DNA of 64,000 nt, from the NCBI RefSeq assembly GCF_019884725.1, contig NZ_CP082322.1, forward strand, positions 1,798,001 through 1,862,000, given 5' to 3'. Below are positions 52,141 to 61,086 of the stretch, one piece after another. Origin of the DNA: Leucobacter tenebrionis (GTDB lineage: Bacteria; Actinomycetota; Actinomycetes; Actinomycetales; Microbacteriaceae). The position numbers were made by a program, and so were the translations under genes. The notes under the pieces are model-generated. The model saw only the letters and a list, made by a program, of their open reading frames with translations, ran no database searches and had not been told where the DNA came from. Numbering within the stretch: position 1 is the first letter of the stretch; every line of letters begins with the position of its first letter.

Positions 52141-53784
52141 ATGAGCACGAACACCACGATCTACCGCAACGCCACGGTCTTCACCGGAGACGCCGCCGTC
52201 GCTCCCCGCGAGAGCTTCGCGGTGCGCGACGGCCGGATCCTCGCCGCAGGAGACCTCGATGCCGTGCGCCTCGCAGCGGGCGAGGCCGAGGAGGTCGACC
52301 TCGGCGGCGCGCTCGTCACCCCCGGCGTGATCGAGGGCCACTCCCACATGCTCATGCTCGGCGAGGCGCTGTCGAAGGTGCAGCTGCGCGACGCGAAGAC
52401 GGTCGCCGAGGTTCAGGAGCGCCTGGCCGCCGCCCGGGCGGCGAACCCGGAGGCGACCCGGATCCTCGGCGTCAGCTGGCTCTTCGACATCTTCGAGGAG
52501 GGCGAGCGCCCCACCGCCGCCATGCTCGATGCGGCCGTGCCCGACGTGCCCGTCATCCTCGACGCCAACGACCTGCACTCGGCCTGGGTGAACTCCGCCG
52601 CGCTCGAGGCGATGGGCATCACCCGCGACACCCCCGATCCGGTCGGCGGCGAGATCGTGCGCGACGAGCACGGCGACGCCACCGGCTTCCTCATCGAGAC
52701 CGCCGCCGTGAAGTACGCGTGGGGTTACCTCGACGAGGTGATGACCGACGCGGATCGCGATCGCTACCTCGCGGCCGCCTTCGACGCGTACCTCGAGACG
52801 GGCGTCACGGGCGCCACCGAGATGTCGTTCGGGCGCCCCGACCTCGAGGCCTACCGCCGCATCCTCGACCGCGACGGGCGGCTCCCCTTCCCGGTGAACG
52901 CGCACTGGATGCTCACTGCGACGGGCGACCTCGAGAGCGATCTGGCGCAGATCGACGAGGTGGTGCGCGTCCGCGACGAGGTCGCGGCGCAGTACGGCGA
53001 CGACTGGCTGCGGATCGCGGGCGTGAAGTTCATCCTCGACGGCGTGATCGATGCCTGCACCGCGGCGATGCGGGCGCCCTACGAGAACGGCGAGATGCCC
53101 GGCCCGATCTGGGAGCGCGAGTTCGCACTGCCCACCGCGGTCGCGGCCGACGCGGCCGGGCTGCAGCTCGCGCTGCACGCGATCGGCGACGAGGCGAGCA
53201 CGATCGCACTCGACATGGTGCAGGAGTGCATCAGGGTGAACGGTCCCCGCGCGGATCGCCGGCCCCGAGTCGAGCACCTCGAGTCGGTGGCCGACGACAC
53301 GATCGCGCGCATGGCGGCCCTCGGTGTGACGGCGTCGATGCAGCCCGTGCACTGCGACCCGGCGATCATCGACAACTGGATGGCGCAGCTCGGCGACGAG
53401 CGGGCGCACACGGGCTTCCCGTGGCACAAGTTCCGCGATGCGGGGGTGCCGCTCGCTCTCGGCACCGACGCGCCGACCGCGCCGCACGAGGCCCCGAACA
53501 ACCTCTTCATCGCCCTCACCGCGAAGTCGGTGCTCGACCGGGCCCGCGAGCCGTACCAGCCCGAGCGCATCTTCACACCCGCCGACGCGCTCGAGGCGCT
53601 CACCCTCGGCACCGCGTACGCGACGCGGCGCGACGATGAGGCGGGGCGGATCGCGGCCGGATACCGGGCCACCGTCGTGGTCTGGTCGGCCAACGCGCTG
53701 ACAGACTCGCCCGAGAAACTGCTCGACACGGAGGCCGCGATCACGATGGTCGACGGCGAGATCGTGCACCGTGGCGGGGAGTAG
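52141..53784 (+). CDS. YtcJ-like amidohydrolase (second)
   Basis: A 547-residue member of the same superfamily branch as the protein encoded at 5887-7560. Residues: His67 and His69 (EGHSHMLM), LALHAIGDEAST, RVEHLESV, and Asp in GTDAPTAPHEAP. The ATG at 52141 follows GAAAGCGAGCACCC, a weak ribosome site; the frame opens at 51856 but the extra residues are not conserved-looking. It ends 47 bp before an alpha/beta hydrolase on the same strand, so the two may form a catabolic pair. Confidence 0.88.
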   Translation: MSTNTTIYRNATVFTGDAAVAPRESFAVRDGRILAAGDLDAVRLAAGEAEEVDLGGALVTPGVIEGHSHMLMLGEALSKVQLRDAKTVAEVQERLAAARAANPEATRILGVSWLFDIFEEGERPTAAMLDAAVPDVPVILDANDLHSAWVNSAALEAMGITRDTPDPVGGEIVRDEHGDATGFLIETAAVKYAWGYLDEVMTDADRDRYLAAAFDAYLETGVTGATEMSFGRPDLEAYRRILDRDGRLPFPVNAHWMLTATGDLESDLAQIDEVVRVRDEVAAQYGDDWLRIAGVKFILDGVIDACTAAMRAPYENGEMPGPIWEREFALPTAVAADAAGLQLALHAIGDEASTIALDMVQECIRVNGPRADRRPRVEHLESVADDTIARMAALGVTASMQPVHCDPAIIDNWMAQLGDERAHTGFPWHKFRDAGVPLALGTDAPTAPHEAPNNLFIALTAKSVLDRAREPYQPERIFTPADALEALTLGTAYATRRDDEAGRIAAGYRATVVVWSANALTDSPEKLLDTEAAITMVDGEIVHRGGE

Positions 53785-53831
53785 TCGGACGCACCCTGGC
53801 GCTGTTCAGCCCCGCACACCAGAATGAGGGG

Positions 53832-54698
53832 ATGACCGAAGCGAACGGGTACACCGAGTTCAGCTACACCGATGAGTACGGCGTGGAGATCGCGGCGTAC
53901 GAGTGGGCCGCCGCCGAGCCGGTGGGGATCGTGCAGATCTCGCACGGCGTCGGCGATCACGCGAAGCGCTACGACGCGTTCGCCCGCGCGCTGACCGGCG
54001 CCGGCTTCACCGTCTACGCCGACGACCACCGCGGTCACGGTGAGACGGGGCGGGCGCAGCACGAGGGCGACCTGTCGAAGCTCGGTCGCCTCGGCCCCGG
54101 CGGGCTGCGCGCTGCGGAGGCGGCGATCCTGCAGCTCACCGGGATCGCCCGCGAGCGGCACCCGGGCCTGCCCGTCGTCATGTTCGCCCATTCGTGGGGC
54201 TCGCTCATGGCGCAGCGCATCCTCGGCGAGCACCCGCGGGCCTGGGACGCCCTGGTGCTCTCGGGAACGGCCTTCCGCACCTTCAAGCACATGGAGAGCG
54301 GCGACCTCAACGCGAAGTGGAAGAGCGACGACGCCAACGGATTCGAGTGGCTGAGCCGCGACCCGAAGACCGCCGAGGCCTTCATCGCCGACGAGCTCTG
54401 CTTCGCGGCCGATATCGCGAAGCTCTTCGGCGTGGCCGATTCGCTGAGGCTGTTCGGCAAGCCGGGGCCGGGGATCCCGAGCGACCTGCCGATCCTCATC
54501 GTCTCCGGCGGCGACGATCCGCTCACCCGCGGCGACGGCCTGCGGCAGCTCGCCGACGCCTACCGCAAGCGCGGCGTGCGCGACGTCACGGTGAAGATCT
54601 ATCCGGGGGCACGGCACGAGACGCTGAACGAGACCAATCGCGACGAGGTGTTCGCCGATCTCATCACGTGGATCGTGGATCGCGTCGGCGCCGAGTAA
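53832..54698 (+). CDS. Alpha/beta hydrolase (monoacylglycerol lipase-like)
   Basis: A 288-residue hydrolase of the Hydrolase_4 (serine aminopeptidase S33/lysophospholipase) type: QISHGVGDHAKRY oxyanion region, DDHRGHGETG, nucleophile elbow AHSWGS (Ser), Asp in VSGGDDPLT, and His in PGARHETLNE. The acyl substrate cannot be assigned. It follows the YtcJ-like gene by 47 bp and precedes lplA by 74 bp. Confidence 0.9.
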   Translation: MTEANGYTEFSYTDEYGVEIAAYEWAAAEPVGIVQISHGVGDHAKRYDAFARALTGAGFTVYADDHRGHGETGRAQHEGDLSKLGRLGPGGLRAAEAAILQLTGIARERHPGLPVVMFAHSWGSLMAQRILGEHPRAWDALVLSGTAFRTFKHMESGDLNAKWKSDDANGFEWLSRDPKTAEAFIADELCFAADIAKLFGVADSLRLFGKPGPGIPSDLPILIVSGGDDPLTRGDGLRQLADAYRKRGVRDVTVKIYPGARHETLNETNRDEVFADLITWIVDRVGAE

Positions 54699-54772
54699 CC
54701 CGCGATACCGGTTCGCACGGCTTGAGCCGTCGCCTGCTCCCCTCCCGGGCCCGAGAGGCGTACGCTGAGATC

Positions 54773-55828
54773 ATGAGCATGCACGGTGAGTACAAGGTCC
54801 CCGGCGGCAAGCTGGTGGTCGTCGACTTCGACGTGGTCGACGGGCGCATCAGCGGATTCAATCTCTCGGGCGATTTCTTCCTTGAACCCGACGACGCGCT
54901 CGCCACGATCAACGGCGCCGTCGAGGGGTTGAATCCGTCGAGCACCATCGAGGAGGTGGGCAACGCGATCCGCAAGGCCCTCCCCGCCGAGGTGCACCTG
55001 CTCGGATTCACGCCCGATTCGGTGGGCGTCGCGATCCGCCGCGCCGTGACCGGTGCCGCGCACTGGCGCGACTACGACTGGCAGATCCTCCACGAACCGC
55101 CGGTCGCCCCCGTGCTGAACGCCGCGCTCGACGAGGTGCTCACGGCCGCGGTAGGCGAGGGCCTACGCGGCCCGACGCTGCGCATCTGGGAGTGGAACGC
55201 GCCCGCCGTGTTCATCGGCAGCTTCCAGTCCGTGAAGAACGAGGTCGACGAGGAGCAGGCCGCGGCGCACGGAGCTCAGATCGTGCGGCGCATCTCCGGC
55301 GGCGGCGCGATGTACATGGCGCCCGAGGCGTGCATCACCTACGCGCTGTACGTTCCGGGCGAGCTGGTGCGCGGCATGAGCTTCGCCGATTCGTACGCGT
55401 ACCTCGACGAGTGGGTACTCGAGGCGCTGCAGGCGCTCGGCATCGACGCCCACTACAAGCCGCTCAACGACATCACGAGCCCGCAGGGCAAGATCGGCGG
55501 CGCGGCTCAGAAGCGGCTCGGATCGGGCGCTGTGCTGCATCACGTCACGATGGCCTACGACATGGACCCCGCGGCGATGACCCAGGTGCTGCGCATCGGA
55601 CGCGAGAAGCTCTCGGACAAGGGCACCACGAGCGCGCAGAAGCGGGTCGATCCCCTGCGCAGCCAGACCGGCCTCACACGCGAGGCGATCATCGAGAAGA
55701 TGATCGCGGTGTTCAAGCAGCGGCACGGCGGCACCGACGGCGAGGTCACCGAGGGCGAGTGGGACGCGGCTGAGCGGCTGGTCGAGAAGAAGTTCCTCAC
55801 GGAGGCGTGGATCCGCCGCGTGCCGTAG
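54773..55828 (+). CDS. lplA: Lipoate-protein ligase A family, with N-terminal accessory domain
   Basis: A 351-residue ligase. The N-terminal 85 residues resemble the small LplA accessory domain (GGKLVVVDFDVVDGRISGFN), which in E. coli is at the C-terminus; this inverted order occurs in some bacteria. The catalytic domain has RRISGGGAMYM (from residue 172) and the lysine loop DITSPQGKIGGAAQKR with Lys240. ATG at 54773 and 54779 are both possible. It ligates lipoate (or octanoate) to the E2/GcvH lysine. Confidence 0.88.
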   Translation: MSMHGEYKVPGGKLVVVDFDVVDGRISGFNLSGDFFLEPDDALATINGAVEGLNPSSTIEEVGNAIRKALPAEVHLLGFTPDSVGVAIRRAVTGAAHWRDYDWQILHEPPVAPVLNAALDEVLTAAVGEGLRGPTLRIWEWNAPAVFIGSFQSVKNEVDEEQAAAHGAQIVRRISGGGAMYMAPEACITYALYVPGELVRGMSFADSYAYLDEWVLEALQALGIDAHYKPLNDITSPQGKIGGAAQKRLGSGAVLHHVTMAYDMDPAAMTQVLRIGREKLSDKGTTSAQKRVDPLRSQTGLTREAIIEKMIAVFKQRHGGTDGEVTEGEWDAAERLVEKKFLTEAWIRRVP

Positions 55829-55909
55829 ACGGTTCGGCAGACCCGCATTCGACCTGGTGGCCGGCAGCACGCGGCTCGATCGGGTCCCCGTCATTCCGGA
55901 GGGAGCGCA

Positions 55910-57601
55910 ATGAACACCTTTCCCCAGCACCCCGAGGACCTCGACCTCGTGCGGGGCCTGCGACAGGCCATGGAGGCGTCCGCGCCGCTCGCTTTCCTCG
56001 ACGCGGCGAGCATGCTGCTCGCGGCCACCCAGCCCCGATCCGGCCCGCCGGCACCGTGGGCGGGAGAGCCCGGAGTCTCGTCGACCGACCTCATCGCCTC
56101 CGTCCTCGACGTGGGGCTGCCCGAGACCGATGCCCTCCTGCGGGTCTGGTCGCGGATGCTCGACGACGAGTCGGCCCGGCGGCGGATCAGCGGCACGGTC
56201 GAGCAGCGAGATCTCGCCGTACCGACGTGGTTGCGCAACCTCGACGAGATCCACCCGGTACGCGCCGTGTCGGTCGGCGACGCATTCGGCGAGAACGAGA
56301 CGATCTTCATCGAGGTCGCCACCCCCGTCGACTCGTTCACCCTCGCGGTCGCCATCTTCCATAACGGCCCCATGCTCGAGGACGCGTACGCCATCCCGCT
56401 GAGCTTCGCCGGCGCCCTCGCAGAGCTGGGGCACCACGATCCGCTCGGCCTGGTGCGCAGCGAGATCCCGCTCGCGAACACCCGCGCCCGCGTCGAGGGA
56501 GCCCTGGCGCTGACGCGCATCACGGTGCCCCCGGTCGAGACCGAGAGCTGGCCCGGCACCAGCCCGCTGCTGGAGTGGATGCTGCGTCTCATGCCCGAGG
56601 GCGGCACCGGGTACGAGCCGCGCACGTTCTCCGAGGAGGATCTCGCGGGCCTCGTCGACGAGCTCTCCGCCTCCCCGCACGGCGCGGAGTTGTCGGAGGA
56701 CGGGCTCGAACACGCGGCACGGCTCTTCGAACTGCAGTGCAGTTACGGCACCGGCGATCCGCTGCGATGGGGCGCCCTCTTCGTGGAGCGTCTGCTGTGC
56801 GACCTGTACCCCCGCAAGGTGATCGCCGAGGCGGAGTACATGGCCTCGATGCCCGGGGCTCTGCGCGCGATCGCGCAGTTCACCAACGAGCGCTCGGGCA
56901 TTCCTCAGGAGCTCGTCGACGACGTGCTCGAAACCGTCGACGCCTACGAGCCGAACTACTTGCTCGAGATCGATGGCGAGCCGTTCTCAGGCGACCCGTT
57001 CTCCGGCGACCCGTTCTCCGGCGATTCCGACCCGCGACTCCGCGGCACGCTTCGGGAGCTCTACCGGCTGCAGCTCGACGATCTCGCCGAGGTCGCAGGC
57101 AGCCCGGAGGCGCTCGACGACCTCGACACGCGCCCGCTGCCGAGCGAGACCTTGGACGAGACCGGCGTCCCCACTGACATCCTCCCCCGGGTGCGTCGTA
57201 CCGCCGAACTCGCAACCGCCTCGGCCGAGGATTACTTCGACGACCCCGAGATCGGCACGGTAGCGCTGCGGGTGCTCACTCGAGTAGCCGCTGCGGACCC
57301 GGCGATCTTTCGCCGCCGCTCGCGAGACGAGACCGGCGCCGCCGCGATCTGCTGGATCGCCGCGAAGAACAACGGCTGGTTCTCGGAGAGCGGAGACACG
57401 GTGCAGGCGTTCATGCAGAGCATGGGCCTCAACGGCTCCCCGCGGCAGCGCGCCGAGCCCATGCTCCGCGCGCTCGAGGTCGATCCCGACCCCTACTTCG
57501 ATGTCGCGCTCGGCGACCCCGAGCTCATGACCTCCGCCCGACGGACCGTGATCATCGAGGCGCGGGATCACCTGCGCTCGGAGCTCGAGCGCCTGGACTG
57601 A
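55910..57601 (+). CDS. Uncharacterised 563-residue protein
   Basis: I do not recognise this protein. It is soluble and acidic, with no signal or TM helix. The N-terminal 80 residues are helical (EDLDLVRGLRQAMEASAPLA); a middle domain has strands (ETIFIEVATPVDSFTLAVAIFH); the next segment (WGALFVERLLCDLYPRKVIAEAEY) and the C-terminus are helical. Near residues 355-370 a coding tandem repeat encodes GDPFSGDPFSGDPFSGD. The ribosome site GGAGGGAGCGC precedes the ATG. Gene neighbours give no clear clue. Confidence 0.8.
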   Translation: MNTFPQHPEDLDLVRGLRQAMEASAPLAFLDAASMLLAATQPRSGPPAPWAGEPGVSSTDLIASVLDVGLPETDALLRVWSRMLDDESARRRISGTVEQRDLAVPTWLRNLDEIHPVRAVSVGDAFGENETIFIEVATPVDSFTLAVAIFHNGPMLEDAYAIPLSFAGALAELGHHDPLGLVRSEIPLANTRARVEGALALTRITVPPVETESWPGTSPLLEWMLRLMPEGGTGYEPRTFSEEDLAGLVDELSASPHGAELSEDGLEHAARLFELQCSYGTGDPLRWGALFVERLLCDLYPRKVIAEAEYMASMPGALRAIAQFTNERSGIPQELVDDVLETVDAYEPNYLLEIDGEPFSGDPFSGDPFSGDSDPRLRGTLRELYRLQLDDLAEVAGSPEALDDLDTRPLPSETLDETGVPTDILPRVRRTAELATASAEDYFDDPEIGTVALRVLTRVAAADPAIFRRRSRDETGAAAICWIAAKNNGWFSESGDTVQAFMQSMGLNGSPRQRAEPMLRALEVDPDPYFDVALGDPELMTSARRTVIIEARDHLRSELERLD

Positions 57602-57683
57602 ACCGGCGCCGGGCGGCCGGGGCCGGATCGCTGAAGCGGCGTGTCGCGTGCGACACGGGCCGCCCCGAGGCGGCCGGCCTCGC

Positions 57684-58652
57684 TCACGGCTCGAGGATCA
57701 CCTTGCCGGTCGTGGCGCGCGACTCGAGCGCCGTGTGCGCATCGGCCGCCTCCGCGAGCGGGAAGCGGGCGCCGATGCGCACGTCGAGCTGGCCAGCCGC
57801 GATCGCATCGAAGAGTTCGCCGTAGCGCCACGCACGCTCCTCGGGGGTCCGCAGGAAGTGGCCGAGCGAGGGGCGGGTGACCGAGAGGGATCCGCCGGAG
57901 TTGAGCCGTTGCAGATCGAACGGCGGCACCGGGCCGCTCGCCGCGCCGAACAGCACGAGCTCGCCTCGCACGCGCAGTGCGCGCAGCGAGTCGTCGAACG
58001 TGCTCTTGCCCACCCCGTCGTACACGACGGCGACGCCCTCGTCGTCGGTGAGCTCGCGTGCCCGGTCGGCGAAGCCCTCGTAGTCGAGCACGGTGCTCGC
58101 CCCCGCGGCGTGGCTGAGGTCGCGCTTCTCGGGGGTGGAGGCCGTGGTGATCACGCGCACCCCGCGAGCCGTGAGCAGCTGGGTGAGCAGCAGGCCGACG
58201 CCGCCGGCCCCCGCGTGCACGAGCACGGTCTCGCCTTCCCGCGGATTCGCGGCGGAGGTCGCGAGGTAGTGCGCGGTGAGGCCCTGCAGCGGGAGAGCCG
58301 CGGCGGTCTCAGCCGAGACCGAGTCGGGTACGCCGACAGCAGCGTCCGCCGAGACCACGAAGCGCTCGGCGTAGGTCGCCCGAGCCTCGGCCGTGGTGAT
58401 CAGGTCGCCGGGGGCGAACCCCTCGACGCCCTCGCCCACCTCGAGCACCCTGCCGCTGGCCTCCGCGCCCGGCGTGAACGGAAACTCCACCCGGTACAGG
58501 CCGGAGCGCTGGTAGGTCTCGATGAAGTTAACGCCCGTGGCCGCGGTCTCGACGAGCAGCTCACCGGCCGCCGGCCGGGGATCCGGCTCCTCCGTGATCC
58601 TCAGCACCTCGGGCCCGCCGCTCTGCTCCGCAGTGATCGCTCGCATAGTCAT
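57684..58652 (-). CDS. NADPH:quinone oxidoreductase (zinc-less MDR family)
   Basis: A 322-residue medium-chain reductase. The catalytic-domain hallmark GVNFIETYQRSGLY and the nucleotide-binding GAGGVGLLLTQL (AxxGxxG type) are present, with no zinc-ligand Cys pattern. Closely resembles QorA/zeta-crystallin. The start could be 58652 or the internal ATG at 58646. It is expected to reduce quinones or activated alkenes. It is separated from YhgE by a palindromic gap. Confidence 0.9.
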   Translation of the reverse strand: MTMRAITAEQSGGPEVLRITEEPDPRPAAGELLVETAATGVNFIETYQRSGLYRVEFPFTPGAEASGRVLEVGEGVEGFAPGDLITTAEARATYAERFVVSADAAVGVPDSVSAETAAALPLQGLTAHYLATSAANPREGETVLVHAGAGGVGLLLTQLLTARGVRVITTASTPEKRDLSHAAGASTVLDYEGFADRARELTDDEGVAVVYDGVGKSTFDDSLRALRVRGELVLFGAASGPVPPFDLQRLNSGGSLSVTRPSLGHFLRTPEERAWRYGELFDAIAAGQLDVRIGARFPLAEAADAHTALESRATTGKVILEP

Positions 58653-58741
58653 ACCCCAACCCTACGCCCGCCCGCTGACATGCGCACCCGGAGCTCGGAC
58701 CCACCTGAAGTCGTGTCCCGCCTCACCCAGCTTCCATCCCC

Positions 58742-58801
58742 CTCGAGGTACGGATTTCGCAGCGCCACCCGCGGGCAGGCATGCGAGATCCGTATCTCGA
58801 G
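58742..58801. repeat. Intergenic palindromic element, family B
   Basis: CTCGAGGTACGGATTTCGCA (58742-58761) pairs with TGCGAGATCCGTATCTCGAG (58782-58801) at 18 of 20 positions, with a nested GCGCCACC/GGTGGCGC pair (58762-58769, 58803-58810). The same half-motif, CGCGAAATCCGTACCTCGGC, occurs at 46461-46480. It lies between qor and the YhgE gene on the minus strand, in the 247-bp gap 58653-58899. Confidence 0.65.
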
Positions 58802-58899
58802 CGGTGGCGCCCAGGCGCGGGGCCGTTTAGAACACGAAGCGGGCCGTGGGCCGCAATCGCCACTGGAACCGCGGGCCGCAGCCCGGGGCCCTCGCCCGC

Positions 58900-61086
58900 T
58901 CAGGCGCGACGCCGATCCCGCGCGACCGCGAGCACGGTGAGCACCAGCCCGCCCAGCGCCCACAGCGCGAGCACCACCGCCGCGATCCCTGCCCCCGAGG
59001 CGCCCGTCGCGATCGCCTGGAAGCCCTCGAGCGCCGCCCCGATCGGACTCGCGTCGCCGGCCGCGGCGAGCGGGCCGGGCACGGTCGACACGATGCCCAC
59101 CGCGAACGCCACCACGAGCAGCACGAACGCCACGAACCGGCCGAAGCCGCCCAGCAGCGCGGATAGCCCCTGCACCACGAGCGCGAACGCGACCCCCGCC
59201 AGCAGCGCGAGCCCGAAGAAGGCCGTGCCGCGCCCCAGCTCGTAGCCGAGCGCGAGCGGCAGCACGATCCCCGCGATGGCACCCTGCACCGCGCCGAGCG
59301 CGACGGCGGGCGCGGCGCTGCGCAGCGTGATCCACCCGACTCCGCGGGCTGCCTCGCGCGTGCGGTGCCACAGCGGCGCGAGCACGAGGAACGCGGCGAG
59401 CGCCCCGGCCCACAGCGCGATCCCCGCGAACAGCGGCACGCCCGAGGCGTTGAACAGCTCGTCACTGACGCCGCGCGCCTCCACCGGCGCGACCGCGGTC
59501 TCGGCGAGACGGTCGCGCTGGGCCTCGGTGTAGTTCGGGATCCCGTTCACGGCCTCGTCAAGACCGCTGGCGAGGTCGCCCGCGCCGCTGGCCGACTGCT
59601 CGGTCCCCTCGGCGAGCTGCGATGCCCCCTCCGCGAGCTGGGGGGCGTTGGCCGCGAGCTCGGAGGTGCCCGAGGCGAGCTGCGAGGCCCCCGAGGCGAG
59701 GCCCGAGGCTCCCTCCGAGAGCTGCGCGGTGCCCGATGAGAGCTCGGCGGAGCCGTCCGCCAGCTGCGACGCGCCCGCCGAGAGGTCGGCCCCCTGCGCG
59801 GCGAAGGACTCGAGGCCGCGGCCGAACTCGCCGGTGCCGGCGATGAGCTGGTCGAGTTGCGCGGTCGGATCGCTGCCGGGCTGCCCGCCGCCGACGGAGC
59901 CCTGCAGCGTCGTCATGGCGCTTCCGAGGCCCTCGGCCCCTGTCTGGGCGGTGGAGAGCCCGGCTCCGATCTCGCCGGCGCGCGTCTGCAGCGTCGCGAG
60001 CATGCTGTCGCAGAACTCCTGCGTCGCACCCGACGCGAGGCACTGCGGATAGAGGGTGCCGAGATCCTCGCCCAGCCCCGCAGCGGCCGCACCCGCCGCC
60101 GTCATCCCGACCTCGAGCTGGGACTGAGGCTCCGCGGCGTCGACCTGCAGCCGGCCGAGTGCCGAGACGAGGGTCTTCAGCTGCGTCGCCGCGGCGACCG
60201 TACCCTGCTCGAGGGGGGCGTAGGACTGCGCGAGCGTCGAGGCTCCGTCGACGTACCGGCCGACCCCGTCGGCGAGGCCCGCGGCTCCGGTCGCGAGTTC
60301 GCCGGCGCCGCCCGACAGCGCTCCCACGCCGGCCGACAGCTGGCCGGCGCCCGATGCCAGCTCGCCGGCGCCCGCGGAGAGCTGCTGCGTGCCCTCGGAG
60401 AGCTGGGAGGCGCCCTCTGCGAGCGATCCCGCGCCATCGGCGAGCTGCGCACCGCCGTCCGCGAGTTGCGCCGCCCCGTCGGCCGCTTCGCCGATGCCGC
60501 CGTGCAGCTCGTTCATGCCGACGAACACGCCGCCCACGAACTGCGAGCCGAGCTGCTGGTTGAGCACGCTCGTCGCGGTCTGCGTGACGATGCCGCTCAG
60601 GGCGGTGTCGATGAGCCGCCCGCGGTCGCTCTCCGCGATGTCGATGTGCGCCTGCTCGGCGTCGCCGGGCCCGCTCGAGAGCGAGGTCGCGGCGGCCGAG
60701 AAGTTCTCGGGGATCGTGACGACGGTCGAGTACCGGCCGTCGTCGAGCCCCTGCCGGGCGTCGTCCTCGTCGGTCAGCACCCAGGTGAAGTTCGCGGGTT
60801 CGTCGGTGTCGGAACCCGAGCCGCTCTCTCCGGGAGGATCGGAGGGCGAGGCGGATCCGATCAGCTCGCCCGCCAACACGCGCCCGAGCGGCACGAGCTG
60901 CCCGTCGACCTCGACCGGCTCGTCGTGGTTGACGAGGGCGGCGGTGACCGTGTCCAGGCGCTCCGTGGGGTTCCACAGGCCCCACAGCAGCAGGCCAGCG
61001 ACGGTGAGCGGTACGAGCAGCAGCCCGAGCACGGTGGTCCAGTGAACGGGCTTGCGGCCCCGGAGGGGCGTGAGCGGCAGGCTCAT
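58900..61086 (-). CDS. YhgE/Pip family membrane protein with long heptad-like repeats
   Basis: A 728-residue ABC-2-like membrane protein: TM1 near 17-37, a large extracellular region, then five TM helices in the last 190 residues. Two long repeat blocks of heptad form xLxxGxx (such as QLADGAGSLAEGASQL) occupy about residues 191-285 and 425-515, likely coiled coils. The ATG at 61086 overlaps the upstream MMPL stop (ATGA). YhgE/Pip proteins act in secretion or phage adsorption in other bacteria; here it pairs with MMPL, perhaps for export of a surface molecule. Confidence 0.88.
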   Translation of the reverse strand: MSLPLTPLRGRKPVHWTTVLGLLLVPLTVAGLLLWGLWNPTERLDTVTAALVNHDEPVEVDGQLVPLGRVLAGELIGSASPSDPPGESGSGSDTDEPANFTWVLTDEDDARQGLDDGRYSTVVTIPENFSAAATSLSSGPGDAEQAHIDIAESDRGRLIDTALSGIVTQTATSVLNQQLGSQFVGGVFVGMNELHGGIGEAADGAAQLADGGAQLADGAGSLAEGASQLSEGTQQLSAGAGELASGAGQLSAGVGALSGGAGELATGAAGLADGVGRYVDGASTLAQSYAPLEQGTVAAATQLKTLVSALGRLQVDAAEPQSQLEVGMTAAGAAAAGLGEDLGTLYPQCLASGATQEFCDSMLATLQTRAGEIGAGLSTAQTGAEGLGSAMTTLQGSVGGGQPGSDPTAQLDQLIAGTGEFGRGLESFAAQGADLSAGASQLADGSAELSSGTAQLSEGASGLASGASQLASGTSELAANAPQLAEGASQLAEGTEQSASGAGDLASGLDEAVNGIPNYTEAQRDRLAETAVAPVEARGVSDELFNASGVPLFAGIALWAGALAAFLVLAPLWHRTREAARGVGWITLRSAAPAVALGAVQGAIAGIVLPLALGYELGRGTAFFGLALLAGVAFALVVQGLSALLGGFGRFVAFVLLVVAFAVGIVSTVPGPLAAAGDASPIGAALEGFQAIATGASGAGIAAVVLALWALGGLVLTVLAVARDRRRA

